Below, piece by piece: positions 9,604-18,450 of a stretch of DNA of 47,456 nt. The stretch lies in assembly GCA_902775485.1 (NCBI GenBank), contig CACYMJ010000011.1:1-47456 (forward strand), written 5' to 3'. How positions within the stretch are numbered: the first letter of the stretch is position 1; every line of letters starts with the position of its first letter. A program made the translations under genes and the position numbers. The notes beneath the pieces were generated by a model, which was not told where the DNA came from, did not search any database, and saw nothing but the letters and a program-made list of their open reading frames with translations. Source of the stretch: an uncultured Lachnospiraceae bacterium (GTDB lineage Bacteria > Bacillota > Clostridia > Lachnospirales > Lachnospiraceae).

Positions 9604-10469
9604 AAGGTATAATCCTTGCGGGAGGATCGGGAACGAGACTGTATCCTCTTACGAAGGCGATGTCCAAACAGATGATGCCTGTCTACGACAAGCCCATGAT
9701 CTATTATCCGCTTTCGATCCTGATGCTTGCCGATATCAGGGAGATACTCATAATCTCAACACCAAGGGATCTTCCGATGTTCAGGGAACTCTTCGGTGAC
9801 GGAAGCCAGCTCGGCCTTTCGATGTCATATGCCGTGCAGGAAAGTCCGAGAGGACTTGCCGATGCGTTTATAATAGGCGCCGATTTTATAGGCAGCGACA
9901 GTGTTGCACTCATACTCGGTGACAATATCTTCTACGGACAGAGTTTTTCCCGGGTGCTGCGGACGGTTGCATCCAGGACGGTGGGCGCCACCATATTCGG
10001 TTACTATGTAAGAGATCCGAAAGAATACGGTGTTGTTGAATTTGATGAGGACGGGAAGGCGATATCTATCGAGGAGAAGCCCGAAAAGCCCAAATCCAAT
10101 TACGCCGTTCCCGGACTGTATTTTTACGATAATCAGGTCGTAGCGATCGCAAAGGATGTCAAGCCCTCGGCAAGAGGCGAGATAGAGATCACGTCAGTGA
10201 ACAACGAGTATCTGCGGATGGGACAGTTGTACGTGGAGACGCTCGGGCGCGGATTTGCATGGCTCGACACAGGCAATCACGACATGCTCCTTGACGCCGC
10301 TGATTTTGTAAGGGCATTCCAGAAACGCCAGGGAATGTACATATCCTGTATAGAAGAGATAGCATACAGAAGAAAGTTCATAGACAGGGATCAGCTGCTC
10401 AGGCTGGCCCAGCCGCTTCTGAAAACGGATTACGGAAAATACCTGACAGATGTGGCAAACGGTTTGTAA
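9600..10469 (+). CDS. rfbA: Glucose-1-phosphate thymidylyltransferase
   Basis: RmlA of 289 residues, which makes dTDP-glucose from glucose-1-phosphate and dTTP, the first step of the dTDP-rhamnose route. The nucleotide-binding loop [11 protein letters not shown] is at the N-terminus, followed by [17 protein letters not shown] and later LGDNIFYG with the metal Asp. The length is the normal family length. Glucose-1-phosphate could come from the phosphoglucomutase encoded at 22525-24252. It shares an ATGA overlap with rmlB. The following gene is not rmlC but a muramidase, which interrupts the usual rml order. Confidence 0.95.
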   Translation: MKGIILAGGSGTRLYPLTKAMSKQMMPVYDKPMIYYPLSILMLADIREILIISTPRDLPMFRELFGDGSQLGLSMSYAVQESPRGLADAFIIGADFIGSDSVALILGDNIFYGQSFSRVLRTVASRTVGATIFGYYVRDPKEYGVVEFDEDGKAISIEEKPEKPKSNYAVPGLYFYDNQVVAIAKDVKPSARGEIEITSVNNEYLRMGQLYVETLGRGFAWLDTGNHDMLLDAADFVRAFQKRQGMYISCIEEIAYRRKFIDRDQLLRLAQPLLKTDYGKYLTDVANGL

Positions 10470-10527
10470 ACGTCTCTGACCGGAAGAGGGAGCCGGAAGG
10501 GACACAGATATTGATAAGGGGAACGAT

Positions 10528-13185
10528 ATGAAAAAGAACATGTATGACGGCAGGGGGGCCGAAGAGTGCACGAGACTTGACTGGGTTCAGTTATCGGAAG
10601 AGCTTGACGCAAATGAAAACAAGCAGATGGCTGATCATATCGTGGGAGAAACATTATCCCAGATAGTTTCGGAAGACCTGAAGGTAGACACATCGGACAT
10701 GGACGGCGTAAGAGCTGCCGTTGATTCTTTTTACGCATACGAAAACAAAAAGTCCAAAAAGAGCGTATCCGCTGCCGAAGACAGGGAAGAGGCGATCAGA
10801 AGATCGGTTGATGAAAAGATCATCATCAGATCCGAGGAGCTCAAGCATAAGCGCAGATCTTCGGAAATGACAAGAGCCGAGAAGATGGCGGCGCTCAAGG
10901 CCAAGAGCAGGAAACAGGAAAAGAAGGAAGAGCCTGAAAAGACGGATGATTCCTTCAGACATGTAAAGGGCCTTGAAAAGTACAGAAAGCTCGGTATTCT
11001 TCCTACAAAGAAAAACGGTCCTTCAGATTTCAGAAAACAATCAGCCGACTGGAGATACGACAGTGTTCCGGAGGCTCAGATAAGCGATGAGGCCATTGAG
11101 GCTGCAGAAGAGGATGAAACCTTTTGGGACAGGCTCAGGAATATGTCTCCGGTACAATGGATATGTACGGCCATGGCCGGAGTGCTTGTTATCACGTCTG
11201 TAATGACAACTACGGTGTATGCCGATTACAGAGGGGAAATGAACAAAGTCGCGGCTATGTCAGCTCTGCCGTATTTTGAAGACGATGCCACGGCTATAGC
11301 ATATAACGGTCCGGACGGGTACGAGGTAGAGGACGTTCCGATGGAGGACGTTGCGGCGGCTCCGGATTCGGCAGAGGGCAGGATGCTCTCGCTCGTGCTT
11401 ACAAGCGTGGAAAAGGATCTGAAAGTCAAGCTGGTCGATGATCAGGATACCCTTGTAAAGGGCGTTAAATGGGGGATCAGCGTAACCGACAGCAAGGACA
11501 AGGAAAGCGATTACGAGGATGAGGACGAGGACGGTATCATCCATCTGACCGGCATCAGCGCCGGAGATTATTCCGTAGCGATCAAAGATTCCGATGCGCT
11601 TTCGGGATATGTATTTCCGACGGTAGGACAGAAGGTCAGCGTAAAAGCAAAAGTTGAATATAAAGTAATAGCAAATATCAAGGACGAGATCAAGAAAGAG
11701 AGCGAGGTCAACGCAGCTGCGGAGGATAACGGAAACAAGGCTGCCGATGTTGAGACCGGTACGGCTCCCAAAGATACGGTTGAGTTTGTTGAATCGACAA
11801 AGACGGAAAACGGCGAGGAGTATGTTGAATCCTCAGTCGATCTGAGTAAGACGGAAGTTATCGCTTCCGCAGCCGGAAGACTGTTTGCGGCACTTTCGGA
11901 TATGGCTCGATTCGGAAGATCTTTCTCGGCAGATTCACTTGCAACAATAAAGCTGATTCCGAGAATGGTTGCTGATGAAAATGACGCCAATACAGTTGGA
12001 ACCGGTGAAGGCTCGGGCACGGGCGAAGGATCCGGAGAAGGATCGGGAAGCGGCTCAGAAGGTTCAGGTACAGGCGAAGGATCCGGAAGCGGCTCAGAAG
12101 GCTCGGGCACAGGTGAAGGATCTGGAAACGGTTCAGAAGGTTCGGGATCTGGAGAAGGATCGGGCACGGATAATGTAAATCCGACAAATACACCTACCCC
12201 CACCCCGACGCCTACACCTACACCTACACCGACACCTACACCTACGCCGACACCGACACCCACGGCGACACCTACAGCAACACCTACACCGACACCGACT
12301 CCTACGCCTACGCCGACAACATACAAGCCGGAGGCACAGCTTTACGATTCCGCAAAGAATCCGCTGTATGTCAGCGACAACGGCACATACAGACTTGCCA
12401 AGTATGCCGATATTAACAATTTCACCAAGTTCTACAAGAAGGTGGCAGGTTATCTGTACACCGGCTGGCAGAACATAGACGGCAGAAGCTATTACTTCAC
12501 CAAGGACCATCAGAAGGTAACGGGCGATCAGGTCATCGGAGGCGTTTCGTACAGCTTCAATTCGGACGGATCGTTAAATGTCGGCTCGGGAGTTATGGGT
12601 ATCGACGTATCCAAGTACCAGCCGAGTATCAACTGGGGTTCGGTCAAGGCCTCGGGAGTTGATTTTGTCATAATCAGATGCGGATACAGAGGAGCGTCAA
12701 CAGGTGCACTGATCGAGGATCCGTACTTCAGGAGCCATATAAAGGGTGCCAAGAATGCCGGACTGAAGGTAGGCGTTTACTTCTTCTCGACGGCACTTTC
12801 CGAAGCGGAAGCGGTAGAAGAGGCAAGTATGTGTGCGGCACTTTGCGGCGGATACGGTCTCAGTTATCCCGTATTCCTCGATGTGGAGAGTTCTTCAAGG
12901 CCCGGATACAACACGCTCTCGCCGTCGCAGAGAACGGCCAATATACAGGCGTTCTGCAAGACGATAGCATCTGCGGGATATACACCGGGACTGTATGCGA
13001 ACAAGACATGGCTGACAGAGAAGATCAATACGTCATCACTGTCATGCAAGATCTGGCTGGCACAGTACAATGCAAACGGACCGACATACAGCGGACGTTA
13101 CGATATCTGGCAGTATACATCAAAAGGCCATGTTGACGGCATCCCCGGAAACGTGGACATGAACAAGAGCTTCTTAAGGTACTGA
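10528..13185 (+). CDS. Membrane-anchored GH25 muramidase with cytoplasmic head and Gly-Ser / Thr-Pro linkers
   Basis: An 885-residue type II membrane protein. Residues 1-210 are highly charged, Lys/Glu-rich and presumably cytoplasmic. One helix (about 211-231, WICTAMAGVLVITS) crosses the membrane. A region to about 490 has a beta-rich, Cna/SpaA-like look in part (KVKLVDDQDT, DYSVAIKD). Then come a Gly-Ser-Glu linker (about 491-549) and a Thr-Pro linker (about 551-595), followed by choline/cell-wall-binding-like repeats (YLYTGWQNIDGRSYYF). The C-terminal GH25 muramidase domain (about 690-885) has GIDVSKYQ, VFLDVESS with the catalytic acid, and WQYTSKG. Such enzymes cut the MurNAc-GlcNAc bond of peptidoglycan. 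It sits between rmlA and rmlC, so it is probably co-expressed with glycan synthesis. The long cytoplasmic domain is unusual and its function is unknown. Confidence 0.9.
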   Translation: MKKNMYDGRGAEECTRLDWVQLSEELDANENKQMADHIVGETLSQIVSEDLKVDTSDMDGVRAAVDSFYAYENKKSKKSVSAAEDREEAIRRSVDEKIIIRSEELKHKRRSSEMTRAEKMAALKAKSRKQEKKEEPEKTDDSFRHVKGLEKYRKLGILPTKKNGPSDFRKQSADWRYDSVPEAQISDEAIEAAEEDETFWDRLRNMSPVQWICTAMAGVLVITSVMTTTVYADYRGEMNKVAAMSALPYFEDDATAIAYNGPDGYEVEDVPMEDVAAAPDSAEGRMLSLVLTSVEKDLKVKLVDDQDTLVKGVKWGISVTDSKDKESDYEDEDEDGIIHLTGISAGDYSVAIKDSDALSGYVFPTVGQKVSVKAKVEYKVIANIKDEIKKESEVNAAAEDNGNKAADVETGTAPKDTVEFVESTKTENGEEYVESSVDLSKTEVIASAAGRLFAALSDMARFGRSFSADSLATIKLIPRMVADENDANTVGTGEGSGTGEGSGEGSGSGSEGSGTGEGSGSGSEGSGTGEGSGNGSEGSGSGEGSGTDNVNPTNTPTPTPTPTPTPTPTPTPTPTPTPTATPTATPTPTPTPTPTPTTYKPEAQLYDSAKNPLYVSDNGTYRLAKYADINNFTKFYKKVAGYLYTGWQNIDGRSYYFTKDHQKVTGDQVIGGVSYSFNSDGSLNVGSGVMGIDVSKYQPSINWGSVKASGVDFVIIRCGYRGASTGALIEDPYFRSHIKGAKNAGLKVGVYFFSTALSEAEAVEEASMCAALCGGYGLSYPVFLDVESSSRPGYNTLSPSQRTANIQAFCKTIASAGYTPGLYANKTWLTEKINTSSLSCKIWLAQYNANGPTYSGRYDIWQYTSKGHVDGIPGNVDMNKSFLRY
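11998..12172 (+). repeat. Gly-Ser-Glu coding tandem repeats inside the GH25 gene
   Basis: Imperfect tandem units (variants of GGCGAAGGATCCGGAAGC and GGCTCAGAAGGTTCAGGT) encode a flexible GSGTGEGSG/GSEGSG linker. Unit number could vary by slippage or recombination, which would change the reach of the muramidase domain through the wall. Confidence 0.85.
12186..12321 (+). repeat. Thr-Pro coding hexanucleotide repeat tract inside the GH25 gene
   Basis: A run of ACACCT / ACGCCG / ACACCG hexamers encodes roughly twenty Thr-Pro pairs, with two Ala substitutions (TPTATPTATP). Such tracts form stiff, extended wall-spanning linkers. Any unit change is a multiple of six bases, so length changes keep the frame. 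Confidence 0.88.
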
Positions 13186-13222
13186 TAGTTTCAGGAAGCA
13201 ACAGAACAGGGAGAATATCAAA

Positions 13223-13768
13223 ATGGGAAAGATCACCGTTGAAAAAACACCTATCGAGGGACTGCTTGTTATAAGTCCCCAGGTGTTCGGAGACGAGCGC
13301 GGATATTTTATGGAGACATACAATATCGCGGATTTTAAAGAGGCAGGGATAGACTGTACGTTCGTTCAGGACAATCAGTCTGCTTCGAGAAAAGGTGTTA
13401 TACGCGGACTGCATTTTCAGAAGGAATTCCCGCAGGATAAGCTGGTGCGTGTGATCAGCGGCGAAGTTTTCGATGTTGCCGTGGACATGCGCCCGGGGTC
13501 TTCCACATACGGAAAATGGTACGGGATACGACTGAGCGCGGAGAATAAGAAAATGTTCTTTATACCGAAGAATTTTGCCCACGGTTTCCTGGTACTGTCT
13601 GATTATGCGGAGTTTACATACAAGTGTACGGAACTCTATCACCCCAATGATGAGGGGGGAATAATCTATAACGATCCCGGAATAGGCATCGAATGGCCGA
13701 TAGAAGAGGGAATGGAACTGATATTTTCCGAAAAGGACAAAAAATGGCCGACGCTTAAGGAGTTGTAA
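13223..13768 (+). CDS. rfbC: dTDP-4-dehydrorhamnose 3,5-epimerase
   Basis: RmlC of 181 residues, a cupin-fold enzyme that epimerises C3 and C5 of dTDP-4-keto-6-deoxyglucose. Family motifs are the start IEGLLVISPQVFGDERGYFMET, SASRKGVIRGLHFQ with the catalytic His, DVAVDMRPGSSTYGKW and FIPKNFAHGFLVLSD. It is preceded by a GGGAG ribosome site and overlaps the ABC permease gene by one base. No rmlD reductase gene is in the window, so the last step to dTDP-L-rhamnose must be encoded elsewhere, or the 4-keto sugar is used differently. Confidence 0.94.
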   Translation: MGKITVEKTPIEGLLVISPQVFGDERGYFMETYNIADFKEAGIDCTFVQDNQSASRKGVIRGLHFQKEFPQDKLVRVISGEVFDVAVDMRPGSSTYGKWYGIRLSAENKKMFFIPKNFAHGFLVLSDYAEFTYKCTELYHPNDEGGIIYNDPGIGIEWPIEEGMELIFSEKDKKWPTLKEL

Positions 13769-14751
13769 TGGCAAGAAAGAAAACGGTCATATCTGTTGTC
13801 ACCGTGCTCATCGTGGCACTTACGGCATATATAATCCTGCATCACAATCAGTTTGCGGATCCCGGCGAGGAAATGATCAAGAAGATCATTTCCTGCGTTA
13901 TTCTTATTGCCATATATACCGTATTCCTGCTTAAATACGACAAGATAGTCATTCTTCCGGTTGAGCTGTTCCAAAACCGCCAGCTGATCTGGAAACTGGC
14001 AAAGAATGATTTCAAGACAAGATACGCGGGCTCTTACCTCGGCATAGTCTGGGCTTTTGTCCAGCCCGTAATAACGGTATTGCTGTACTGGTTCGTTTTT
14101 TCGGTGGCCCTTCCTTCAAGAGCGGTGGCTGTCAAGGGTGATATTACGATACCGTATATACTCTGGCTGATCGCCGGCATCGTCCCCTGGTTTTTCTTCT
14201 CTGAAGCACTTTCCAACGGAACGGGCGCACTTCTTGAGTATAATTATCTTGTCAAAAAAGTTGTGTTCAAGATCAGCATACTTCCGATAATCAAGATAAT
14301 ATCCGCGCTTTTTGTCCACGGATTTTTCCTGATATTTACGGTAGTGCTCTTTAGCTGCTACGGTTATTATCCCGACCTTTACACACTGCAGGTGTTTTAC
14401 TACAGTGCATGTATGTTCATATTTGTGCTCGGGCTTTGTTATATCACGTGCTCGATCATCATATTTTTCAGGGATCTGGGACAGATCATATCAATTGCGC
14501 TCCAGGTGGGTATATGGGCGACACCGATCCTCTGGAACATAACGACTCTCTCACCAAAGCTTCGCATAGTGTTCAAACTCAACCCGATGAACTATATCGT
14601 GGAGGGATACAGGGACGCTTTTATTGACAAGATCTGGTTCTGGGAGAATTTTTATTCGACTGCATATTTCTGGATACTGACGATGTGTGTGTTCGCTTTC
14701 GGAGCGATCATATTTAAGCGCCTCAAGGTGCATTTTGCCGATGTTTTGTAA
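13768..14751 (+). CDS. wzm: Polysaccharide ABC exporter, permease subunit (Wzm/TagG type)
   Basis: A 327-residue ABC-2 family permease. The core starts at about residue 65 with the family hallmark LAKNDFKTRYAGSYLGIVWAFVQP, followed by five or six membrane helices and a C-terminal NPMNYIVEGYRDA segment. Wzm/TagG proteins form the channel that exports undecaprenyl-PP-linked O-antigens or wall teichoic acids after full polymerisation in the cytoplasm. The protein has about 60 extra N-terminal residues with two added hydrophobic helices (about 6-24 and 36-54), longer than the usual 260-275 residues. The start at ATG 13768 is supported by AAGGAG 5 bases upstream. The partner ATPase is the next gene. 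Confidence 0.92.
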   Translation: MARKKTVISVVTVLIVALTAYIILHHNQFADPGEEMIKKIISCVILIAIYTVFLLKYDKIVILPVELFQNRQLIWKLAKNDFKTRYAGSYLGIVWAFVQPVITVLLYWFVFSVALPSRAVAVKGDITIPYILWLIAGIVPWFFFSEALSNGTGALLEYNYLVKKVVFKISILPIIKIISALFVHGFFLIFTVVLFSCYGYYPDLYTLQVFYYSACMFIFVLGLCYITCSIIIFFRDLGQIISIALQVGIWATPILWNITTLSPKLRIVFKLNPMNYIVEGYRDAFIDKIWFWENFYSTAYFWILTMCVFAFGAIIFKRLKVHFADVL

Positions 14752-14759
14752 GGTGGATC

Positions 14760-16124
14760 ATGGCTGATTTTCTCGATGCGATAAAACAACCGAATAGTGC
14801 GGCGGAGCATACCGACCACGTGCGCGCGGGAAATATATCCGATGAGGTAGCGATAAGCGTGGCAAACGTGTCAAAGGTATACAAACTGTACGACCGTAAC
14901 CGCGACAGATTAAAGGAAGCGCTTCATCTGGGCAGGAACATTCACTGCCGGGAACATTTTGCGCTCGATAATGTAAGTTTTGACGTATATAAGGGCGAGA
15001 CAGTCGGGATAATCGGAACGAACGGATCAGGAAAATCCACCATCCTTAAGATAATCACGGGTGTTCTGTCGCCGACATCCGGAGAGCTTAATATAAGCGG
15101 CAGGATAAGTGCGCTGTTGGAACTGGGTGCAGGATTTAACATGGAATTTACCGGGATCGAGAATATATATTTGAACGGAACGATGCTCGGTTTTTCGGAA
15201 AAGGAGATAGACGACAGGCTCGAATCCATACTCGAGTTTGCCGACATAGGTGATTTTGTTTACCAGAAGGTCAAGACATATTCGAGCGGTATGTTCGTGC
15301 GCCTTGCATTTGCGGTTGCGATCAATATAGATCCGGAGATCCTTATAGTAGACGAGGCTCTGTCGGTCGGAGATGTTTTCTTCCAGAACAAGTGTTACAG
15401 GAAGTTCGAGGATTTTAAAAAACAGGGTAAGACCATTCTGTTTGTCAGTCATGATCTTGGAAGCATAAGCAAGTATTGTGACAGGGTGATACTTCTCGAG
15501 CGCGGACACAAGATCGGAGAGGGTGACGCCAAAACCATCATAGACATGTACAAAAAGGTTCTTGTCGGACAGCTTGACAGCACGATGAGCGAGGCCGGAC
15601 CGGGCAGCGATGAAAAAGGCAGCATGTGGAAGGACCTTATGCAGCTTAACCCGAACGTGGATGCGTACGGGAGCGGACTTGCCGAATTTGTTGATTACTG
15701 CGCGTACGATAACAGCGGAACAATAACCAATACGATCATAAAGGGCGACGAATTTACCGTAAAGGTTAAGATAAAGTTTTACGAAACCATTCAGGATCCG
15801 ATATTTGCGCTTTCGTTCAAGAACATGCAGGGTACCGAGATCACCGGCACGAACACTATGTTTGAGAAGATCACGACCGGTACACCCCATGCGGGCGATA
15901 CATATATAGTCACCTTTACCCAGAACATGTCGCTTCAGGGAGGGGAATATCTGATCTCCCTGGGCTGCGTAGGATACAGGGAAGGAAGTTTTACCGTTTA
16001 TCACAGGTTGTATGACGTATTCAACCTGACAGTCATATCATCAAAGAACACGACCGGATTTTATGACATGAACTCGGTCGTTACAGTTCGCAGCGAGGAC
16101 GAAGATGCCGTACAAAAACCGTGA
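14760..16124 (+). CDS. wzt: Polysaccharide ABC exporter, ATPase with C-terminal cargo-binding domain (Wzt type)
   Basis: A 454-residue ATPase. Walker A is GTNGSGKST (86-94), the signature is YSSGMFVRLAFA (from 174), Walker B is ILIVDEAL (194-201) and the switch His is H231. After the ATPase domain and a linker (about 270-300), residues 300-445 form a beta-rich domain (FVDYCAYDNSG, GDEFTVKVKIKF, FALSFKNMQGTEI), typical of the Wzt C-terminal domain. In the E. coli O8/O9a systems this domain binds the modified non-reducing end of a finished glycan and so licenses export. Its presence points to recognition of a capped chain. The gene overlaps the methyltransferase-kinase gene by 20 bases. Confidence 0.93.
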   Translation: MADFLDAIKQPNSAAEHTDHVRAGNISDEVAISVANVSKVYKLYDRNRDRLKEALHLGRNIHCREHFALDNVSFDVYKGETVGIIGTNGSGKSTILKIITGVLSPTSGELNISGRISALLELGAGFNMEFTGIENIYLNGTMLGFSEKEIDDRLESILEFADIGDFVYQKVKTYSSGMFVRLAFAVAINIDPEILIVDEALSVGDVFFQNKCYRKFEDFKKQGKTILFVSHDLGSISKYCDRVILLERGHKIGEGDAKTIIDMYKKVLVGQLDSTMSEAGPGSDEKGSMWKDLMQLNPNVDAYGSGLAEFVDYCAYDNSGTITNTIIKGDEFTVKVKIKFYETIQDPIFALSFKNMQGTEITGTNTMFEKITTGTPHAGDTYIVTFTQNMSLQGGEYLISLGCVGYREGSFTVYHRLYDVFNLTVISSKNTTGFYDMNSVVTVRSEDEDAVQKP

Positions 16125-18450
16125 CCGCATTGGAAATGTGACAGTAGATTACACATATTACGGAGGAGAAGACCTGTACACCGAGGGAGCCGCGGAGGAC
16201 AGGCTTCTTGACTACGTCAGGAATCATACCGCGCTTGACTACGAACATTACATTCAGGAAACAAGATCGTGGTCGGTGATGTATCATCTCTCCTACATAA
16301 GGGAAAATGTTGCCGAGTGGCTTCCGATAACATCGGGCGATAAGGTTCTTGAGATCGGCAGCGGATGCGGTGCCATAACGGGCGTGCTCGCACGGCTCGC
16401 AAAATCGGTCACCTGCGTTGAACTTTCCAAAAAAAGAAGCCTGATAAATGCATATAAAAACAGGGAACACGACAATATCAACATAATGGTCGGTAACTTC
16501 CAGGATGTTGAGAAGGGCCTGAAAGAAAAGTACGATTACATCACACTTATCGGAGTGTTGGAATATGCAGGGTCATATATCAACGCCGATAAGCCTTACA
16601 ATAAATTCCTTGAGATATTAAAGGGCCATTTAAATCCCGGCGGAAAGATAGTCATAGCCATAGAAAACAGGCTTGGAATGAAGTATTTTGCGGGATGCAA
16701 GGAAGATCACCTCGGAAAGTATTTCGGAGGGATAGAAGGATATGCATCCTCTCCGAATGTCAGGACATTTTCGAAGTCAAGTCTTGAAAAGATAATAGAA
16801 GATGCGGGATTTACGGACGCCAGGTTTTATTATCCGTATCCGGATTACAAGCTTCCCCATACCATATATTCGGATGACATGCTCCCTTCGATCGGGGATC
16901 TTGATACCAATCTTCGTAACTATGATGATGACCGCCTCGTGTTGTTTGACGAGACCAAAGCTTTTGATGCGATGATCGAGGAACACCGTTTCCCTGATTT
17001 TTCCAATTCGTTCATAGTGATCGCATCAACGCAAAAGGGATGGCAGGATCATACGGTGCTTCCCATATATGTCAAATACGGAAACGACCGGAAGGATGAT
17101 TACCGGGTCTGCACATCAATAATCAGGACACCTGACGGTCAGAAGCGTGTGTACAAGCATGCGCTTTCCACCCATGCAAACGCGCATATCAGGCATCTTT
17201 CGGAAGGCTATAACAGGCTGGTGGAACAGTTTGGCGATACGAATCTCGTACCTGTGGGATGCGAATACATCATGGGAGAAGAGCGGGGAACCGTATTCGC
17301 AGGAGTAGCGTCAACCGCAAAGGACAGCGTCAGATTCGATTATATTTCCGGAATAACGCTGGAAGACTATTTAAGTGAACTTGAAAATGCCGGACAGTAT
17401 GAGAAGATGGAATCGGTCATACTCGAATATTGCAGGAAACTCTCATCATGTACGGACGTTACCGAATTCAAGCGAAGCGTCAAGTTTGATGAAGTTTTCG
17501 GAAAACGTGAGTTCAAAAAGAAATACATTGCGAGCAATCCATGCAATTTCGACATGATCTTTTCGAACATAGTCCTTGATGAGGATGAGAAGGATGCCGG
17601 ATCATGGACCGTTCTCGATTATGAGTGGATATGGGATTTTGCCGTACCGATACAGTTCGTGATATACAGGGCACTGTATTATCATTTCCGCAACAGGACG
17701 GATGAAGGGTTTGCACTGTATCTGTCCAGAAAAGGGATGGATGTGTACGGACTGTGCGGCATAGATATCGGCGAGAGGATGCTTTTCAATGAGATGGAGC
17801 ATTCGTTCCAGGTGTATATCATAGGCGGAGCCGCATCGCTTGAGGTGATGCAGGTACTGATGCCCACTACGACGATCAGGATAGACAATATCGTTAAGAT
17901 AGGGTCATATCTTCGTAATCTTGATACTCCCAGGATATATTTTTCGAGGGGCACCAATTTTACATCCGAAAACCAGATCAGCGTTATCGGACGTGTAGAG
18001 GACGGAATGGTGAACCTTCATATCCCGTTTGACCATTACATCAATTCGATCAGGATCGATCCCACGGAATATCCGTGCCTTCTCTATCTTGACGGTATAT
18101 CATATACGCTTAACGACGGGATACATCAGGATGTTTCCGAGGTGATAGTAAACGCTTACAAACTGGCAGAGGATGCATATATCTATGATACGAACGATGC
18201 ACAAATCGTTGTTACGGGGATACCTCAGAACGCACAGGCGATAGACCTTCGTTACCGTGTAACAATGATCGAAGATCCGTTTTACGAGAAGATGCTGAGT
18301 ATCCTGAAAGCCGAGGAAGAGCGCAAACTTGCTGAAAAACGTAAGATAATATACCGTGCAAAACGCAAGGTCGGTTTGATCAAAGAGGATATACTGCCTG
18401 AAGGGTTCGTAAGGGCATTTCTTAAAAAGGACGAACGGTCGGAACAGTAA
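16105..18450 (+). CDS. Fused SAM methyltransferase and APH-like kinase, probable WbdD-type chain terminator
   Basis: A 781-residue protein in at least three parts. (1) A class I SAM-dependent methyltransferase (about 60-320) has motif I LEIGSGCGA (82-90), acidic E106 and the post-motif LNPGGKIVIAIEN. (2) Residues about 330-590 read as an aminoglycoside-phosphotransferase/kinase fold. They contain a candidate ATP lysine K351 (RVYKHA), a hinge-like FDYISGITLEDYL, a catalytic-loop-like D483-x4-N488 (NFDMIFSN) and a metal-site-like LDYEW (D505, E507). (3) A beta-rich region (about 610-715) ends in a charged helix. The methyltransferase is clear; the kinase is an inference from motif spacing. E. 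coli WbdD has the same methyltransferase-then-kinase order, caps the O8/O9a glycan with methyl or methyl-phosphate, and acts with Wzm/Wzt. The gene overlaps wzt by 20 bases. Confidence 0.8.
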   Translation: MPYKNRDRIGNVTVDYTYYGGEDLYTEGAAEDRLLDYVRNHTALDYEHYIQETRSWSVMYHLSYIRENVAEWLPITSGDKVLEIGSGCGAITGVLARLAKSVTCVELSKKRSLINAYKNREHDNINIMVGNFQDVEKGLKEKYDYITLIGVLEYAGSYINADKPYNKFLEILKGHLNPGGKIVIAIENRLGMKYFAGCKEDHLGKYFGGIEGYASSPNVRTFSKSSLEKIIEDAGFTDARFYYPYPDYKLPHTIYSDDMLPSIGDLDTNLRNYDDDRLVLFDETKAFDAMIEEHRFPDFSNSFIVIASTQKGWQDHTVLPIYVKYGNDRKDDYRVCTSIIRTPDGQKRVYKHALSTHANAHIRHLSEGYNRLVEQFGDTNLVPVGCEYIMGEERGTVFAGVASTAKDSVRFDYISGITLEDYLSELENAGQYEKMESVILEYCRKLSSCTDVTEFKRSVKFDEVFGKREFKKKYIASNPCNFDMIFSNIVLDEDEKDAGSWTVLDYEWIWDFAVPIQFVIYRALYYHFRNRTDEGFALYLSRKGMDVYGLCGIDIGERMLFNEMEHSFQVYIIGGAASLEVMQVLMPTTTIRIDNIVKIGSYLRNLDTPRIYFSRGTNFTSENQISVIGRVEDGMVNLHIPFDHYINSIRIDPTEYPCLLYLDGISYTLNDGIHQDVSEVIVNAYKLAEDAYIYDTNDAQIVVTGIPQNAQAIDLRYRVTMIEDPFYEKMLSILKAEEERKLAEKRKIIYRAKRKVGLIKEDILPEGFVRAFLKKDERSEQ

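Noticed and set aside
11998-12321. A CRISPR-like repeat array
   Set aside because: The repeats are short, contiguous and in a coding frame; there are no spacers.
11568-12326. A 252-codon open frame on the - strand with long Val-Gly runs
   Set aside because: It is the mirror of the Thr-Pro and Gly-Ser repeats of the GH25 gene. The composition is purely a by-product of the repeat.
15027-16004. A 325-codon - strand frame inside the wzt gene
   Set aside because: Wzt has clear ATPase motifs on the + strand, and the opposing frame has no ribosome site or recognisable domain.
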